From a virus, in the IMG/VR virus record IMGVR_UViG_3300046777_001421, positions 1 through 45,204 of that record: a stretch of 45,204 nt of DNA; one strand, given 5' to 3'. Of this stretch, positions 38,576 to 45,204 are shown piece by piece (the stretch's first letter is position 1; each line of letters begins with the position of its first letter). The notes under the pieces were generated by a model. It was not told where the DNA came from and ran no database searches. It worked only from the letters and a program-made list of their open reading frames with translations. A program made the translations under genes and the position numbers.

Positions 38576-39768
38576 AACAAGTGATTCAAGACGAAGGCGC
38601 ACGGCCTATCAAAATTTGGACCGATGAAGTTGAGGCCAGCGCGCTGACGCAGCTCAAGAACCTGGCGCGCCTGCCGTTCATTAACAGCAACGGCGTGGCC
38701 TGCATGCCCGATGTGCATGCTGGTATTGGCTCCACCGTGGGCACCGTGATCGCCACAGAAAATGCTGTGATACCAGCTGCTGTTGGTGTGGACATTGGCT
38801 GCGGGATGAATGCGGTGCGCCTGTCGCTGAAGGCAAGAGACTTGCCTGATTCATTAACAGAAATTCGAGGCGCAATTGAAAAGGCCATCCCCCTTGGCGC
38901 TGGTGGTCGCGTCCAGTCAGAAGCAGATTTTCAAGAACGTGTTGGACGCATCCCCAAAACTAGTTTTGGTCTTAGCCAGAACCTCAACGAAATTGCAGGC
39001 AGGTATTGGGAAAAGGCGTCATACCAACTTGGCACCCTGGGTTCTGGCAACCACTTCATCGAGCTGTGTCTGGATGAAAACCAGGACGTTTGGATCATGC
39101 TGCACTCAGGCTCACGCGGAATAGGCAACATGATTGGAACGCACTACATCGCCAAGGCAAAGCGCCAGATGGAGAAATTTTTCATCTCTCTACCCGACGA
39201 CAACTTGGCTTATTTCCCAGAAGACACAGAAGATTTTCAAGAGTACATGGAGGCTGTCGGCTGGGCGCAGAACTACGCCCTGGAGAACCGCAAGGTCATG
39301 ATGGAGTGCGTGCTCAACGCACTACGCGAGCATATTGAAAAGCCGTTCACCATCACAACCGAGGCAATCAACTGCCACCACAACTATGTCGAAAAAGAAA
39401 ATCATTTCGGACGAAATATGTGGATCACACGAAAAGGTGCAATTCGGGCGCGCGATGGTGATCTTGGAATCATCCCTGGAAGTATGGGTCAGCGGTCTTA
39501 CATCGTGCGAGGCAAAGGAAATCTGGCTTCCTACTGCTCATGTTCGCATGGCGCTGGACGCGTCATGTCCCGAGCCGAAGCAAAGCGGCGCTTCACTATT
39601 GCTGACCTTGTTGCTCAAACGTCTGGCGTAGAGTGCCGCAAAGACGAGGCGGTGATCGATGAGATTCCGGCCAGTTACAAGGACATTGACCAAGTAATGG
39701 CCAACCAAATCGATCTGGTCGAAGTGGTTCACACCTTGAAACAGGTTCTTTGCGTGAAGGGGGCGTGA
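38572..39768 (+). CDS. rtcB: RNA-splicing ligase RtcB
   Basis: 398 residues, close to the 408 of the E. coli enzyme. RtcB seals RNA ends that carry 2',3'-cyclic or 3'-phosphate with 5'-OH, using GTP and Mn2+. All signature blocks are present: DVHAGIGSTVGTVIA (D47, H49), VGVDIGCGMN (D74, C77), GTLGSGNHFIEL (H161), LHSGSRGIG (H178), INCHHNYVEKE (H269/H270), TRKGAIRA, IPGSMG and the GMP-accepting SCSHGAGR (H326). Nothing is broken. The stop is two bases before the next small gene. Phage tRNA repair after host anticodon nuclease attack is the simplest role. Confidence 0.93.
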   Translation: MKQVIQDEGARPIKIWTDEVEASALTQLKNLARLPFINSNGVACMPDVHAGIGSTVGTVIATENAVIPAAVGVDIGCGMNAVRLSLKARDLPDSLTEIRGAIEKAIPLGAGGRVQSEADFQERVGRIPKTSFGLSQNLNEIAGRYWEKASYQLGTLGSGNHFIELCLDENQDVWIMLHSGSRGIGNMIGTHYIAKAKRQMEKFFISLPDDNLAYFPEDTEDFQEYMEAVGWAQNYALENRKVMMECVLNALREHIEKPFTITTEAINCHHNYVEKENHFGRNMWITRKGAIRARDGDLGIIPGSMGQRSYIVRGKGNLASYCSCSHGAGRVMSRAEAKRRFTIADLVAQTSGVECRKDEAVIDEIPASYKDIDQVMANQIDLVEVVHTLKQVLCVKGA

Positions 39769-39769
39769 A

Positions 39770-39901
39770 ATGAAATTGACCGTGTCACCGTTTCGATACG
39801 ACGTTGTCGAGTTCAGCTTGCTCGACCTGATCAAACTTGCGCTTGGCAAAAGGCTGAGATCCGGCGCGCTGGTCGCGGTTCGCAGGGGGGTGGAGCCATG
39901 A
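39770..39901 (+). CDS. Miniprotein, unknown
   Basis: 43 residues, MKLTVSPFRYDVVEFSLLDL, then basic (KRLRSGALVAVRRG). Starts two bases after rtcB, ends overlapping the next ATG. The context favours translation. Confidence 0.6.
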   Translation: MKLTVSPFRYDVVEFSLLDLIKLALGKRLRSGALVAVRRGVEP

Positions 39902-40164
39902 CTGACGAAAATTTAATCCGCATTGCTCGGGAGGCTGGGTGGACCGGACCAGAAGACAACCTTGTGTATGTGTCAATGCTTAAACGCTTTGCCGCCCTTG
40001 TGATAGCCAACAATCCTCCGCAATCGTCAATGGCATGGCAGGAAGGGTTTGAAGCGGGCAAGAAACTTGAAAGAGAGGCGTGTGCGAAGTTGTGTGACAA
40101 GTTCAACTTTGGTCAAGCGCCGAAAATGATTCAGGACGCCATCCGAGCAAGGGGGCAAGCATGA
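39898..40164 (+). CDS. EREACAK-type phage protein, copy 1
   Basis: 88 residues. ENLIRIAREAGWTGPEDN, FEAGKKLEREACAKLCDKF and AIRARGQA. The family is common in phages of Burkholderiales and of unknown role. The C-terminal part is duplicated in the next gene, with matching DNA (GAGGCGTGTGCGAAG, and GCCATCCGAGCAAGGGG near the 3' end). Confidence 0.75.
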   Translation: MTDENLIRIAREAGWTGPEDNLVYVSMLKRFAALVIANNPPQSSMAWQEGFEAGKKLEREACAKLCDKFNFGQAPKMIQDAIRARGQA

Positions 40165-40343
40165 AAGAGTGGCTCGAAGAGCTATGCCCCGAGCTTGTGG
40201 CATGGCAGGTCGAAATAATCGTCGAGGAAGTGCAAAAAAGGATCGACGATGAACGTGAGGCGTGTGCGAAGGTTTGTGAAACTTTTTACAACCATGAAGC
40301 CAAAGACTGCGCCGCCGCCATCCGAGCAAGGGGAAACGCATGA
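40161..40343 (+). CDS. EREACAK-type phage protein, copy 2
   Basis: 60 residues with DEREACAKVCETF and AAAIRARGNA. N-terminus WLEELCPELVAWQVEIIVEE differs from copy 1. ATGA overlap at both ends. Probably arisen by partial duplication. Confidence 0.7.
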   Translation: MKEWLEELCPELVAWQVEIIVEEVQKRIDDEREACAKVCETFYNHEAKDCAAAIRARGNA

Positions 40344-40525
40344 GCATAGAAGCAATTATTTTGTCTGCCGTTGTGGTTGTTCCTCGGCCTGCCCCGGTTC
40401 GCATTGCACCTCGGCCCGCTCCTGCCCGGGTAACGCCTCATCAAGAACCCGCGCGGCCTGCGCCTGTCATTGTTCCGGGGCACGTTTCTGGTAAGTGCGA
40501 CGACAAGAAGGAGAAATGCAAATGA
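40340..40525 (+). CDS. Pro/Ala-rich protein with MSIEA leader
   Basis: 61 residues. MSIEAIILSAVVVVPRPAP starts it, then RIAPRPAPARVTPHQEPARP and a CDDKKEKCK end with two Cys. A signal-like hydrophobic stretch (IILSAVVVV) without a charged n-region. The first 17 bases (ATGAGCATAGAAGCAAT) are identical to the start of the next gene, so the leader looks transplanted onto a different body. Both ends overlap neighbours. Confidence 0.6.
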   Translation: MSIEAIILSAVVVVPRPAPVRIAPRPAPARVTPHQEPARPAPVIVPGHVSGKCDDKKEKCK

Positions 40526-40983
40526 GCATAGAAGCAATGAAACAGGCGTTGGAGGCCTTGGAGCGTTTGTTTGGCATACCTGAACAATTTACCGGCAAGG
40601 GCGGCGGCGATGTTGCTGTTTGGAGGCTTGGCGGTTCTTATCGCGCACAACAAGCAATACCAGTCTTGCGCCAAGCCATAGCGCAGGCTGAGAAGCAGGA
40701 GCCGGTGGCGTTGCAGATGGATGTGATTGTTGTCAATCTGGTTCGTGAAGGTATCAACAAACATCGAGCCAGAGAACTTGCAGAGCATTTCATCAAACAC
40801 ACCACCCCACAACCACAGCGTGAATGGGTTGGTTTGACGGATGAGGAAATGCGCGAACTTGAAAAGCAGTTCAACGCAGAGCGCGTCCGCACATCTGACG
40901 AGGAATATCTGGTCATTTACCCAGGCGATTACTGGCAGTGGCAACGCGCCATCGAAGCCAAACTAAAGGAGAAGAACACATGA
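40522..40983 (+). CDS. MSIEAMKQALE-family protein, member 1
   Basis: 153 residues. MSIEAMKQALEALERLFG, then PVLRQAIAQAEKQEPVALQ, a body with VIVVNLVREGINKHRARELA, then QREWVGLTDEEMRELEKQF and a C-terminal YWQWQRAIEAKLKEKN. The family occurs widely in phages of freshwater and betaproteobacterial hosts. No biochemical role is known. Starts as ATGA over the previous stop. Confidence 0.75.
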   Translation: MSIEAMKQALEALERLFGIPEQFTGKGGGDVAVWRLGGSYRAQQAIPVLRQAIAQAEKQEPVALQMDVIVVNLVREGINKHRARELAEHFIKHTTPQPQREWVGLTDEEMRELEKQFNAERVRTSDEEYLVIYPGDYWQWQRAIEAKLKEKNT

Positions 40984-41738
40984 GCATTGAAGCAATGAAA
41001 CAGGCGCTGGAGGTGTTGGAAACACATGGACGCCCTTGGCTTCACCATGAAAAGCAATATACAGCCTCCATCACATCCCTACGCCAAGCCATAGAGCAGT
41101 ATGAGAAGATGGATCCTGTGCCATGGCAAGGATGCGATCTTGATGGAATGGTTGAGGCTTTTGACCGAGTGATTGAAGCACATTTCTTTAGAAAAAATCC
41201 GTTTCACAATCCGATTGATGCTGACGCTCAAATGGCTTTGCGTATTCTGCGAGGGTTCATTCCATACATGAAGCAATACACCACCCCACAACCACAGCCA
41301 GCCGCGCCTGAAGGCATGGGTGAATTCCTTAACGACTTGCAACGCAGCCGCACAAAGTACCCAAAGAACGGGCGCATGTTTGATGGGTTGATGGGTGAGG
41401 TCGATGAGTTGCGCCGCGCCTACGCAGGGGATGGCGATGTACGAGCCGAAGCCTTTGATGTAGCGGTCTGCGCTTACCGCATCGCCACAGAAGGAGACGC
41501 TGGCGGCAATACGCTATTGGCCACCCCACTCGCAGCACAGCGGCAATGGGTTGGGCTGACGGATGAGTCCGTGGTTTCAGCCGCCGCCAGGGTGTTGAGC
41601 GACCGCGTGGCCGCATCGTGCAATGTGGATCGTGAGGATCACTGGAAGATGTACGGGAACCTGTGCATTGAAGACGCGCAGGCCGCACTGGAAGCTGCCG
41701 ACGCCAAGCTGCGCGAGAAGAACGGGGGAAACACATGA
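40980..41738 (+). CDS. MSIEAMKQALE-family protein with MazG-like domain
   Basis: 252 residues. MSIEAMKQALEVLETHG and SITSLRQAIEQYEKMDPVPW are the family front, and QRQWVGLTDESVVSAAARVL with LEAADAKLREKNGG the family end. Inserted between them is FLNDLQRSRTKYPKNG, LMGEVDELRRAYAG and VRAEAFDVAVCAYRIATEGD. There ExxE (EVDE) is followed after 13 residues by ExxD (EAFD), the Mg2+-binding signature of MazG/all-alpha NTP pyrophosphatases. Hydrolysis of a nucleotide substrate is inferred. The family module is a recombinant carrier. Confidence 0.68.
   Translation: MSIEAMKQALEVLETHGRPWLHHEKQYTASITSLRQAIEQYEKMDPVPWQGCDLDGMVEAFDRVIEAHFFRKNPFHNPIDADAQMALRILRGFIPYMKQYTTPQPQPAAPEGMGEFLNDLQRSRTKYPKNGRMFDGLMGEVDELRRAYAGDGDVRAEAFDVAVCAYRIATEGDAGGNTLLATPLAAQRQWVGLTDESVVSAAARVLSDRVAASCNVDREDHWKMYGNLCIEDAQAALEAADAKLREKNGGNT
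41068..41099 (+). repeat. 32-base direct repeat, copy 1
   Basis: Identical over 32 bases to 41856-41887, encoding SLRQAIEQ in two different family members. It is part of the modular repeat front. Confidence 0.85.
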
Positions 41739-42133
41739 CCATAGAACTGATGAAACAGTGGCTGGAGGCGTTGGAGTGCATTTTTGCATCGACACATCCG
41801 TATCGTGGAGATGAATCAACCTTCACGGATGAGGCATCAGTACTTGGCGACAACGCCATCACATCCCTACGCCAAGCCATAGAGCAGGCAGAGAAGCAGG
41901 AGCCGGTGGCATATCAAGACATAGCGGAAAAATGTCGTTTGGAAACTGTGCCAGCAAAAGGAACGCTACTTCACACATCCCCACCCGCAGCACAGCGCCA
42001 GCCGCTGACGGAGGAGCAGATAGATGACATCTGGAATCGGTACTGCGATGAAATGGGTGAGGCATCCATCAATGATGCCTACGACATTGCCCGCGCCATC
42101 GAAGCCGCCCATGGGATTGGAGAGAAGAAATGA
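41735..42133 (+). CDS. MSIEAMKQALE-family protein, member 3
   Basis: 132 residues. MTIELMKQWLEALECIFA and ITSLRQAIEQAEKQEPVAYQ front, PPAAQRQPLTEEQIDDIWNR middle and INDAYDIARAIEAAHGIG end. The family pattern is clear, but the end module differs from the others. Overlaps both neighbours as ATGA. Confidence 0.72.
   Translation: MTIELMKQWLEALECIFASTHPYRGDESTFTDEASVLGDNAITSLRQAIEQAEKQEPVAYQDIAEKCRLETVPAKGTLLHTSPPAAQRQPLTEEQIDDIWNRYCDEMGEASINDAYDIARAIEAAHGIGEKK
41856..41887 (+). repeat. 32-base direct repeat, copy 2
   Basis: Second copy of the 32-base repeat. The following bases (GCAGAGAAGCAGGAGCC) also nearly match member 1 at about 40686. Confidence 0.85.
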
Positions 42134-42465
42134 GTATTGGCATAGGTAATGAACACGAGGTTTCGCCGTTCCAAGTAGTGCTTGGGGCCAACGAGGTTTT
42201 GCGCGTCACGGCAAACGGTCAATTTGTTTGGAACCCCGACGCTGACCGCATGATTGAGGAAGGTGACTTCAGCTCTAGCCCTGCCATGCCTTATATCTTG
42301 AGAGCTTTGCGCAAGCGTGAATGGGTCGGTCTGACGGATGATGAGATTGAAAAGGGCCGTGACCAGACATTCAGCATCAATAACCCGTACTGCCCCTGTG
42401 ATAGCAAGACGATGCGGAAGGCAGTGCGCTGGGCAGAAGCCAAACTCAAGGAGAAGAACGGATGA
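42130..42465 (+). CDS. MSIEAMKQALE-family relative, member 4
   Basis: 111 residues. The front is different (MSIGIGNEHEVSPFQVVLGA, NEVLRVTANGQFVWNPDADR), but KREWVGLTDDEIEKGRDQTF and VRWAEAKLKEKNG are the shared middle and end. So it is a hybrid of a family C-terminus with another small domain. Overlaps both neighbours. Confidence 0.7.
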   Translation: MSIGIGNEHEVSPFQVVLGANEVLRVTANGQFVWNPDADRMIEEGDFSSSPAMPYILRALRKREWVGLTDDEIEKGRDQTFSINNPYCPCDSKTMRKAVRWAEAKLKEKNG

Positions 42466-42710
42466 ACTGGCTACCAGAACATAAATGCGGTCTATACCTG
42501 ACACACAATCAGCATAGAGATGTCTACGAAACAGTCCAAGAATTCTACGAACCTGAATACTTTGTTTCAGAAGAAGAGTGGACAAAGGCCGTATTGGAAG
42601 ACAGCGTATGGGAGTTGCAGTGGTATCCAGATACCCCGATTGGCTTTCACCGTATCTCCGCATCATCACTTGAGGCCATTCGAGACCACGTCCAGAAGGG
42701 CAAAGAGTGA
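42462..42710 (+). CDS. Small acidic protein, unknown
   Basis: 82 residues: MNWLPEHKCGLYLTHNQHRD, EEEWTKAVLEDSVWELQWYP and SLEAIRDHVQKGKE. Mixed alpha/beta, no motif recognised. Its frame overlaps both neighbours. Confidence 0.68.
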   Translation: MNWLPEHKCGLYLTHNQHRDVYETVQEFYEPEYFVSEEEWTKAVLEDSVWELQWYPDTPIGFHRISASSLEAIRDHVQKGKE

Positions 42711-43012
42711 ACGCCAGTGACATCGGAAGCAAGGATTGGTGGCTGGTCATCAGGTCCATGCCGTTTGAGGAGGCTTTGATGCACCTGACGGACTACCGCG
42801 CCTCCCTTGTCGAGTTAAACACCCATGAACCACAGTACATTGCCGCATCGCAAAGGCTGGTCAAGATCAATGCCGAAATCAAGCGATGCAACAGGATGAT
42901 TGACCACTCTAGGTGGTACAAGGCCTGCTACAACGTGCTGGATCAAGAAACATTTGATGCAGTGATCATGGAAAAAAGACGCCTTGAAGACGAGGCACAG
43001 GAGATGAAATGA
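42707..43012 (+). CDS. Small protein, unknown, GTG start
   Basis: 101 residues from GTG 42707 (GTGA). WWLVIRSMPFEEALMHLTDY and LVKINAEIKRCNRMIDHSRW form helices, and an acidic basic-mixed coil ends it (VIMEKRRLEDEAQEM). Unknown. Confidence 0.66.
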   Translation: MNASDIGSKDWWLVIRSMPFEEALMHLTDYRASLVELNTHEPQYIAASQRLVKINAEIKRCNRMIDHSRWYKACYNVLDQETFDAVIMEKRRLEDEAQEMK

Positions 43013-43215
43013 CTTACCAAGAAGAAATCTGGCAGAAAGCCGTTCATGAAGCCGATTCCGAGGTGATGCGCGCATGCCCTTCGATTCAGGGCGGCCGAAG
43101 AGAAAACGAATCCGCCGAGTTGTACGCTGAACGCTGTATCCGCAAAATCGAGGACGCGCTCAAGCGCCTCGAAATCGCAAGGCGAGAACTGCAATCTGCG
43201 AGGCGCACCAAATGA
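43009..43215 (+). CDS. Small helical protein, unknown
   Basis: 68 residues. ESAELYAERCIRKIEDALKR and IARRELQSARRTK are amphipathic. ATGA both ends. Unknown. Confidence 0.65.
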   Translation: MTYQEEIWQKAVHEADSEVMRACPSIQGGRRENESAELYAERCIRKIEDALKRLEIARRELQSARRTK

Positions 43216-43373
43216 ACTACCACGGCGCCATAACCCAAGCCCTGGTCGACGAGCTGCTTGCCGTTGTGCACAAATACGACCAGACCATGCTGCTGCCGAC
43301 CGCGCTCGGATGCCTGGACCTGGTCAAGGCCCAACTGATTCAGGACCACCAAGAGGAGGACGAAAATGACTGA
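43212..43373 (+). CDS. Small helical protein, unknown
   Basis: 53 residues. MNYHGAITQALVDELLAVVH, then TALGCLDLVKAQLIQDHQEE. ATG 43212 and TGA 43371-43373 each overlap a neighbour. Helical, acidic C-terminus. Unknown. Confidence 0.62.
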   Translation: MNYHGAITQALVDELLAVVHKYDQTMLLPTALGCLDLVKAQLIQDHQEEDEND

Positions 43374-43587
43374 CGAAGAACTGCACATGAAAGCTGCTCG
43401 TTATGCAACCAACCGCCGCGAGGCTTATGCAAGAGCAATGAATCGCGGGGAAGTTGAGCGACGCAATCCAAAACAACTGAATTGGGATTGGGTGGCTCAT
43501 TACGAGGGATATCAGGAGGGCTTTCGGCGCGCAACCGGCGACAACAGTCACACCACTGATCCGGGGACAATCAAGGAAAACACATGA
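43366..43587 (+). CDS. Small basic protein, unknown
   Basis: 73 residues. HMKAARYATNRREAYARAMN and WDWVAHYEGYQEGFRRATGD. Overlaps the previous gene by 8 bases and the next by ATGA. Unknown. Confidence 0.66.
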   Translation: MTDEELHMKAARYATNRREAYARAMNRGEVERRNPKQLNWDWVAHYEGYQEGFRRATGDNSHTTDPGTIKENT

Positions 43588-43880
43588 TCCACTACACACG
43601 CGAAGGCGAGTACTTGCGCCTTGGTCTGAACTTCCGCTTCACGCCCGGCGGCTTCATGCTGCTGTGGGCCTGGTACGACTTTGCAAGCCACATCGCCACG
43701 ACCTATCGTTTCCGCATGCGACTGCATCGCAAGCCGAAATTTATGTTTGAGAAAAATCGATTCGATGTGATTAAAGCGCACTGTGAAATGTATGGATTGG
43801 AGCTTGTTCAACGCGAGGTACTGCAAGATCTCAAAGCGGTCGAGCAAGCCAAAAAACGTGGGTCATGCCTGGGGACATGA
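43584..43880 (+). CDS. Small basic protein, unknown
   Basis: 98 residues. MIHYTREGEYLRLGLNFRF, GGFMLLWAWYDFASHIATTY and a helical end (YGLELVQREVLQDLKAVEQA). One possible amphipathic helix, no true membrane segment. ATGA at its start. The next ATG is one base after its stop. Unknown. Confidence 0.66.
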   Translation: MIHYTREGEYLRLGLNFRFTPGGFMLLWAWYDFASHIATTYRFRMRLHRKPKFMFEKNRFDVIKAHCEMYGLELVQREVLQDLKAVEQAKKRGSCLGT

Positions 43881-43881
43881 T

Positions 43882-44121
43882 ATGACCAGGGCCGAGTTCG
43901 AGCAGACGCTCAATAAAATCGTCTACGCCAACGTGATCGATTTCCTGAACCGCATCGCATCTACCGGCGAACCCAATGAGATCGGCGGCGAGTGGCTTGC
44001 GCATATCCCGCACAACACCACGCTGCAGGAGCTGCTCAATCAGCGCGGTTTGACGTGGAAATTCAATCACTCCACAGGCCGGTACTTCATCGAGCGGGCT
44101 CCGATTCGGGGGAAGCGATGA
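43882..44121 (+). CDS. Small protein, unknown, upstream of helicase
   Basis: 79 residues from ATG 43882, MTRAEFEQTLNKIVYANVID, GEWLAHIPHNTTLQELLNQR, then TGRYFIERAPIRGKR. Overlaps the helicase ATG. Not recognised. Placement suggests a partner of the helicase. Confidence 0.64.
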   Translation: MTRAEFEQTLNKIVYANVIDFLNRIASTGEPNEIGGEWLAHIPHNTTLQELLNQRGLTWKFNHSTGRYFIERAPIRGKR

Positions 44122-45204
44122 TCACCCCCCGCCCCCGACAACAAAAAGCCATCGACGACCTGCGCGCCGCATACCGTCGCGGCTTCAAGGCACCTATTCT
44201 GAGAGCATCAACCGGCTTCGGCAAGTCCGCAACAGCCATCTGCATGATTGAGAGCGCGCTGGCCAAAGGAAATCGCGTCTGGTTTATCGCGCACCTTAAG
44301 GAAATCCTGAACGACACCAGCAGCCGACTGACCGGTGCAGGAATCGCCCACGGTTGGATCGCCGCTGGCCGCGATGGCAACAGACACCACCCGGTGCAGG
44401 TGGCCATGGTGCAAACGCTGGTGCGCCGCCTAGATCAATACGAGCCTCCAAGTCTCATCATCGTGGACGAGGCGCACCTAGCTGTGGCCAACACCTACCA
44501 GACCATCTTTGAGTGGGCTGGCGCAGGCCCGAAGTTCAAACGGCCTGGTGGTGCGCACCTCCTGCACTTAACGGCATCGCCATGCAGATTAGATGGACGC
44601 GGCATGGGGGAGGTCGCCGACATCATCGTCGAGACATGCGGCACGCAAGAGTTGATCGACGAGGGACTGCTGGCGCCCATCCGCTACTACGCCCCCATCG
44701 AGCCAGACCTGTCCGGTGTGCACACCGTTGCAGGCGACTTCAACCAGGGCGAGCTGGCCGCCGCGATGGACAAGCCCGTCATCACCGGGTCGGCTGTCAC
44801 GCATTACCGCAAGCTGGCGCACGGGCGACCGGCCGTTGCGTTTTGCGTGACCGTCGAGCACGCCACCAACGTGGCCGAGCAGTTTCGCCAAGCCGGGTAC
44901 CGAGCCGTTGCCATCAGTGGCGACTCGGACACCGTCGAGCGCGACGCCGCCCTGCAGGGCCTGCGCGATGGCAGCCTGGACGTTGTGTGCAACTGCGCGT
45001 TGTGGGTGGCCGGTGTGGACGCTCCGTCGATTGGCTGCATCATCCAGCTCGCGCCCACGCAGTCGGTCGTGAAGTACTTGCAGTCCGTCGGCCGTGGCCT
45101 GCGCACGCACCCGGGCAAGACCGACTGCATCGTGCTCGACCACGCGGGCAACGTGAAGCGCCACGGGCTGCCCACCGACCTGCGCGAGTGGACCCTGGCC
45201 GCCG
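44118..45204 (+). CDS. DEAH-box SF2 helicase (cut by window end)
   Basis: 362 codons to the edge, no stop reached. N-terminal RPRQQKAI (Q-motif-like), RASTGFGKS Walker A (29-37), IIVDEAH (motif II, DEAH 117-120), LTASP (motif III, 151-155) and the C-terminal SVGRGLRTHPGKTDCIVLDH (motif VI) show an SF2 ATPase of the Rad25/SSL2-like phage type. It couples ATP use to unwinding or moving along DNA, probably in replication or recombination. It begins as ATGA on the preceding stop. Confidence 0.9.
   Translation, partial: MITPRPRQQKAIDDLRAAYRRGFKAPILRASTGFGKSATAICMIESALAKGNRVWFIAHLKEILNDTSSRLTGAGIAHGWIAAGRDGNRHHPVQVAMVQTLVRRLDQYEPPSLIIVDEAHLAVANTYQTIFEWAGAGPKFKRPGGAHLLHLTASPCRLDGRGMGEVADIIVETCGTQELIDEGLLAPIRYYAPIEPDLSGVHTVAGDFNQGELAAAMDKPVITGSAVTHYRKLAHGRPAVAFCVTVEHATNVAEQFRQAGYRAVAISGDSDTVERDAALQGLRDGSLDVVCNCALWVAGVDAPSIGCIIQLAPTQSVVKYLQSVGRGLRTHPGKTDCIVLDHAGNVKRHGLPTDLREWTLAA

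Noticed and set aside
1-45204. tRNA genes or CRISPR arrays
   Set aside because: No cloverleaf with a GTTC arm and no regularly spaced repeats were noticed by eye. A tRNAscan run would settle the former.

Overview
The window looks like a large part (about 45 kb) of the genome of a tailed double-stranded DNA phage, most likely with a podovirus-type short tail. Both ends are cut: the left end holds the last codons of an unidentified gene just before the portal gene, and the right end stops inside a DEAH-box helicase gene. The head and tail proteins (portal, GroES-like co-chaperonin, scaffold, major capsid protein, P22 gp10-like tail hub, large Ala/Gln-rich proteins of the ejection type) occur without tail tube, sheath or tape-measure genes, which is why a short tail is favoured. 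The DNA is fairly GC-rich. Many small early proteins have the look of those carried by phages and prophages of Burkholderiales (for example MKHTPGPW, GGPAFP and EREACAK proteins), so a freshwater betaproteobacterial host is a reasonable inference, not a demonstrated fact. No integrase, tRNA gene or CRISPR array was seen.

Region 1 (1-27068, + strand) is the late module. Portal, co-chaperonin, N4 gp49-like protein, scaffold, capsid-associated protein and major capsid protein are followed by small head proteins and an adaptor-like protein. Then come a 1003-residue fibre, a DUF5856-like protein, a fibre with a C-terminal S74 chaperone, a lysis block (HExxH miniprotein, two membrane proteins, GTA-type holin, M15 peptidase), an SU10-type adaptor, another fibre-like protein, a gp10-like tail hub and four large virion proteins. 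Three good sigma70-type promoters lie inside this module (4730, 8468, 16921), and it ends in a strong terminator at 27103-27129.

Region 2 (27110-37009, - strand) is a compact early operon of about 30 mostly tiny genes, with stop and start codons overlapping at most junctions. Its recognisable core is a YqaJ-type exonuclease plus a RecT annealing protein, a DUF2303 protein and an AlpA-like DNA-binding protein. Several small CxxC (zinc-ribbon-like) proteins sit upstream.

Region 3 (37010-37137) is the divergent control region. Region 4 (37138-45204, + strand) is a second early operon. It begins with a Cro/CI-type DNA-binding protein and a winged-helix-like protein, then carries a DUF7448-like protein, an apparently complete RtcB RNA ligase, a duplicated pair of EREACAK miniproteins, a modular family of MSIEAMKQALE proteins with exact DNA repeats (one with a MazG-like signature), a run of small unknown genes and the truncated helicase.

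No stretch longer than about 165 bases lacks a gene. The longest gaps are 6897-7059 (two hairpins), 37010-37137 (control region), 8452-8557 (promoter), 30238-30332 (nothing convincing seen) and 31406-31496 (possible promoter and inverted repeat).
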